A stretch of DNA of 62,500 nt from Symbiodinium natans (lineage: Eukaryota > Sar > Dinophyceae > Suessiales > Symbiodiniaceae), in contig CAJNDS010000467.1 in assembly GCA_905221605.1 (NCBI GenBank), positions 1 through 62,500 of the forward strand, read 5' to 3'. Shown one piece after another: positions 60,031-62,500 of this stretch. The notes under the pieces were generated by a model, which saw only the letters and a list, made by a program, of their open reading frames with translations, did not search any database and was not told the origin of the DNA. Numbering within the stretch: position 1 is the first letter of the stretch; each line of letters starts with the position of its first letter. A program made the translations under genes and the position numbers.

Positions 60031-60635
60031 GGGCTGCTATGGTCCATTCTAGACGCCTGCCATGGGCAAGGAGCTCTTGTACATACCCTTAACCCAAGAT
60101 TCTGATTCCAAACCCTGAGCCCCAAACCCTAAATCCTAAACCCTGAACCCTGAACCCTGAACCCTAAACCCTAAACCTAAACCCTAAACCCTAAACCCTG
60201 AACCCTAAACCCTAAACCCAACATTGAACCCTGCCTAGGGTTAAGGGGTCCTTGGGTTCACCTCACATCAACAGACCCAGCCATGAGGGTAGTTCTCTGG
60301 AGTTCCAGGAGCTTGAGGTCTTGGGGGGCCTCATCTTGGTGCCTAAACCCTAAGCCCTAAACCCTAAACCCTAATTCCTATAGTGGTGCAGTGTCTTCAG
60401 GGTTGAAGGTTTGGAGGGTACAGGGGCTTCGGGTTCGTGGCCAGGGCCTTCGGGGGTACTAAGGCAGACAGTTCTCTTGAAGGGGGGGGGGGGGAAGGCA
60501 GGGAAATGTGGTTTTCTAGCATCAGAGAAGTAACCCCAAACCTAACCCATGCAGCCACTCAACAATTCTGGTGCTCTGGGTTCGAGAAGGACTGCGCAAG
60601 GAGTCTGAGCAGGTTCAGGGTTTAGGGTTGAGGGG
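60031..60635. other. Repeat variants and unique DNA
   Basis: CCCTAAA/CCCTGAA at 60120-60215; a G run at about 60483-60494. An open frame 60437-60625 lacks content. Confidence 0.4.
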
Positions 60636-60989
60636 TTGGGGTCTCACCTTATAATAAGGATCCCCTCATGGCACTCAACAAAACCCTACGACTTCCCAAA
60701 GCACGTGCTGCCGCAACCAGCTCCGACATCACCACGGGCCGCGTGCTCTATGGCAGGACGAAGTCCCAGTACACACCAACGCGTCCACATGAAGTCGGGA
60801 GGAGGTGGATGGACCGCCCAAAAGGCGCTCATCCAGTGCTGCCTCACACCCGGACTCCGAGACAACCCTCCAACCATCCAGTCGCAACGGGACAAGAGCG
60901 TCATCGATTCCAGGCAAGCAGAGATCCTTGGAGTCATCCTCGCCGAGTCCAGACGTTTAGTTTCGGGTTTGGGGTTTAGGGCTGCCTGA
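60636..60989. CDS. Hypothetical open region, strand uncertain
   Basis: About 350 bp without repeats, open in two + frames and one minus frame. The + frame with GWTAQKALIQCCLTPGLRDN looks most protein-like, but no domain or splice edge settles it. Confidence 0.25.
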
Positions 60990-61401
60990 AGCACGAAAGC
61001 CCTAAACCCAGACCCTTCGGGTTTAAGGCGCTTAGGTCTCAGGGCTCCCCTAAATCCTCAAAGACCCCGAACCCTAACCCCCCAAACCCTAAACCCTAGA
61101 CCCTGAACCCTGAACCCTGAAAGCCCTACACCCTCAACCCTCAAAGCCCCCTAGAGCCTTCACAAAACCCCGCAACCCTGAGCCCGAAGTCAGGCCCGAG
61201 CCACATGTCCAGCAGGTGCGCCAGGGGTTTGTGAAGTAAGGGTTTAGGGTTGAGGGTTTAGGGTTTGAGTTTTTGGGGTTTTGGGTTGGGGCAGTAGTGG
61301 GGGTGGAGGGTTCAGGGCTTCGGGTTTCGGGTTTGGGGTTTCGGGTTTGTGGGGTTGGCTTGGGTTTCGTGGCTTGGCTTCATCAACGGCGATGGTTCCG
61401 A

Positions 61402-61454
61402 CCTTTTTCGGCTTCGTTGCCGGCCTGTGGTACGCTAAGTCGCTGGAGGCCTAA
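61402..61454 (+). CDS. Possible terminal exon
   Basis: MVPTFFGFVAGLWYAKSLEA then TAA: a hydrophobic segment followed by a short polar tail, which looks like the C-terminus of a small membrane protein. No clear acceptor is found and the ATG could be internal. Confidence 0.3.
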
Positions 61455-61494
61455 ATACCCAAAATTATTTTACTTCGAACATCCGAGTCGGTAC

Positions 61495-61800
61495 AGCAAC
61501 ACTCTGGGGCTGGGCACGGTTGGGCACTCTGGGGTTGCACTCCAAGGAGACTCTGGGGCTGGGCACTCCGGGGACAGGCACTCTAGGGAGACTCTGGGGT
61601 TGGGCCTCTGGGGTTGGGCACTGGAGGGAGACTCTGGGATTGGGCACTCCAAGGAGACTCTGGGGCTGGGGATTTTGGGGACAGGCACTCTAGGGAGGGT
61701 GTTTGGTTGGGCACTCCAAGGAGACTCTGGGGTGGGAGACTGGGGTTGGGCACCCTAAGGAGACTCTGAAATTGCTCTCGAGTTCTCTACAATTGGGCAC
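61495..61800. repeat. GGGCACTCC-AAGGAGACTCTGGGG minisatellite
   Basis: Irregular units of about 20-30 bp built from GGGCACTC, AGGGAGA and CTCTGGGGTTG. Confidence 0.85.
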
Positions 61801-61814
61801 TCCAGGGACACTCT

Positions 61815-61935
61815 TATGGTATTTGGGGTATTTGGGGTATTTTAATTTGGGTATTGGGGTATTTGGGGCATTTAGGGTATTTAGGGTATTGAGGGTATTT
61901 AGGGTCTTTAGAATATCGGGCGTATTTAGGGTATC
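61815..61935. repeat. (GGTATTT)n-type array
   Basis: Heptamers GGTATTT and 9-bp relatives. Confidence 0.85.
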
Positions 61936-62014
61936 TAGGTTATTCCCTACCCTCGGTGGCACTCTTCTCCTCGCCCGGTCTACTCCTCGCTCATCCCCGG
62001 AGTGCTCAACCAGC

Positions 62015-62193
62015 GTTCGAAGCTGCAAGGTCTAGGTGTCTGTACATCCCAAACCCTAAACCCTAAAACAAATTAGCCCAAATACCCCAAATACCCTAAA
62101 TACCCCAAATCCCCTAATACCCCAAATACCCCAAATCCCCTACCCGAACAGGTTCGCAGCTGCAAGGTCTAGGTGTCTGTACATCCCAAACCC
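62015..62193. repeat. 42-bp direct repeat around CCCAAATA-type tract
   Basis: 62015-62056 and 62152-62193 agree at 41 of 42 positions. Each contains CTGCAAGGTCTAGG, an AAG|GT site. The 95 bp between is repeat-like. Confidence 0.8.
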
Positions 62194-62269
62194 CCACCCC
62201 CAAACCCTAACACCGCATTCAGAAGCCAAAAGCCTAGGCCCGGGAATACCCCCCAAACCCCAAAAAAGC

Positions 62270-62402
62270 CTCAACCCTAAACTCCCTAAACCCCCAAAAT
62301 TCCCTAAACCCCTAACCCGAAACTCTAAACCCTAGACCCTAAACCCTGAACCCTAAACCCTAAACCCTAAACCCTAAACCCTAAACCCTAAACCCTAAAC
62401 CC
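62270..62402. repeat. CCCTAAA tract
   Basis: Degenerate then near-perfect heptamers. The final 95 bp of the window are unique. Confidence 0.9.
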
Positions 62403-62500
62403 CTGCCGCCAGCTGGCCAGCCTCTTCTTTGACTCCAACGCTCCTCGCCTTCTCAGCTGAGCGTGCTTGTGCGTTTAGTTCTCTGGGCTTGTCACGGGTT

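Noticed and set aside
1-62500. Window as a chromosome end because of TTTAGGG repeats
   Set aside because: Tracts occur in both orientations throughout and sit in introns of a well-formed gene.
1-62500. CRISPR arrays, tRNA and rRNA genes
   Set aside because: No array with unique spacers and no cloverleaf or rRNA segment was found; the only tRNA-related sequence is the copia primer-binding site.

Overview
The window looks like nuclear DNA of a dinoflagellate. Three things point there. Interstitial TTTAGGG/CCCTAAA (telomere-type) tracts and degenerate relatives occur almost everywhere and in both orientations. A gene on the + strand can be reconstructed whose introns all end AG|G and start with a mix of GC, GT and GA, the intron style known from dinoflagellates. 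The mobile elements carry protein families I associate with dinoflagellate retroelements. Species cannot be given. The proposed ORF starts often lack ATG; starts quoted here are real ATGs unless stated.

Layout. 0-7.7 kb: repeat-rich DNA with small + strand exon islands encoding an RRM (RNA-recognition) protein and then an RS-like segment. 7.77-15.38 kb: a complete-ended but broken Ty1/copia retrotransposon with 136-bp LTRs and a TTTAG target duplication. 15.4-21.7 kb: more repeat tracts with RS/basic exon islands. 21.7-30.2 kb: an 8.5-kb retroelement bounded by 423-bp, 99.8% identical direct repeats. It encodes an unknown ORF1, a UGA-CUA junction, a GIY-YIG endonuclease, a Penelope-like reverse transcriptase, an unknown ORF4 and a 2OG-Fe(II) dioxygenase-like protein. 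31.2 kb: another RS exon. 32.16-35.69 kb: a nine-exon TauE/SafE-type membrane transporter gene (315 codons, all phases agree). 37.5-51.7 kb: proline-rich, lysine/glutamate-rich and aromatic exon islands of one or more further + strand genes, mixed with repeats, an AT-rich duplicated island (41.6-42.3 kb), an 11-bp minisatellite (45.85-46.49 kb) and a TTTGGGG-type block (49.86-50.23 kb). 52.9-53.8 kb: small MITE copies. 55.13-58.02 kb: a 2.9-kb foldback element with long inverted arms, one arm interrupted by a 277-bp TA-flanked MITE. 58.1-62.5 kb: a MITE, further repeat tracts, a basic exon and minisatellites.

How it fits together. The host genes appear to be same-strand genes with very short exons (30-220 bp) whose introns are made largely of telomere-like repeats. 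Both large retroelements and the small MITEs sit in this intronic or intergenic material. At least one intron is flanked by a 21-bp direct repeat carrying AAG|GT, so the duplicated target supplied both splice sites. The candidate for a new system is the 8.5-kb element, combining an N-terminal GIY-YIG nuclease, an RT with a YVDN active-site box, a possible stop-codon readthrough signal and a dioxygenase.
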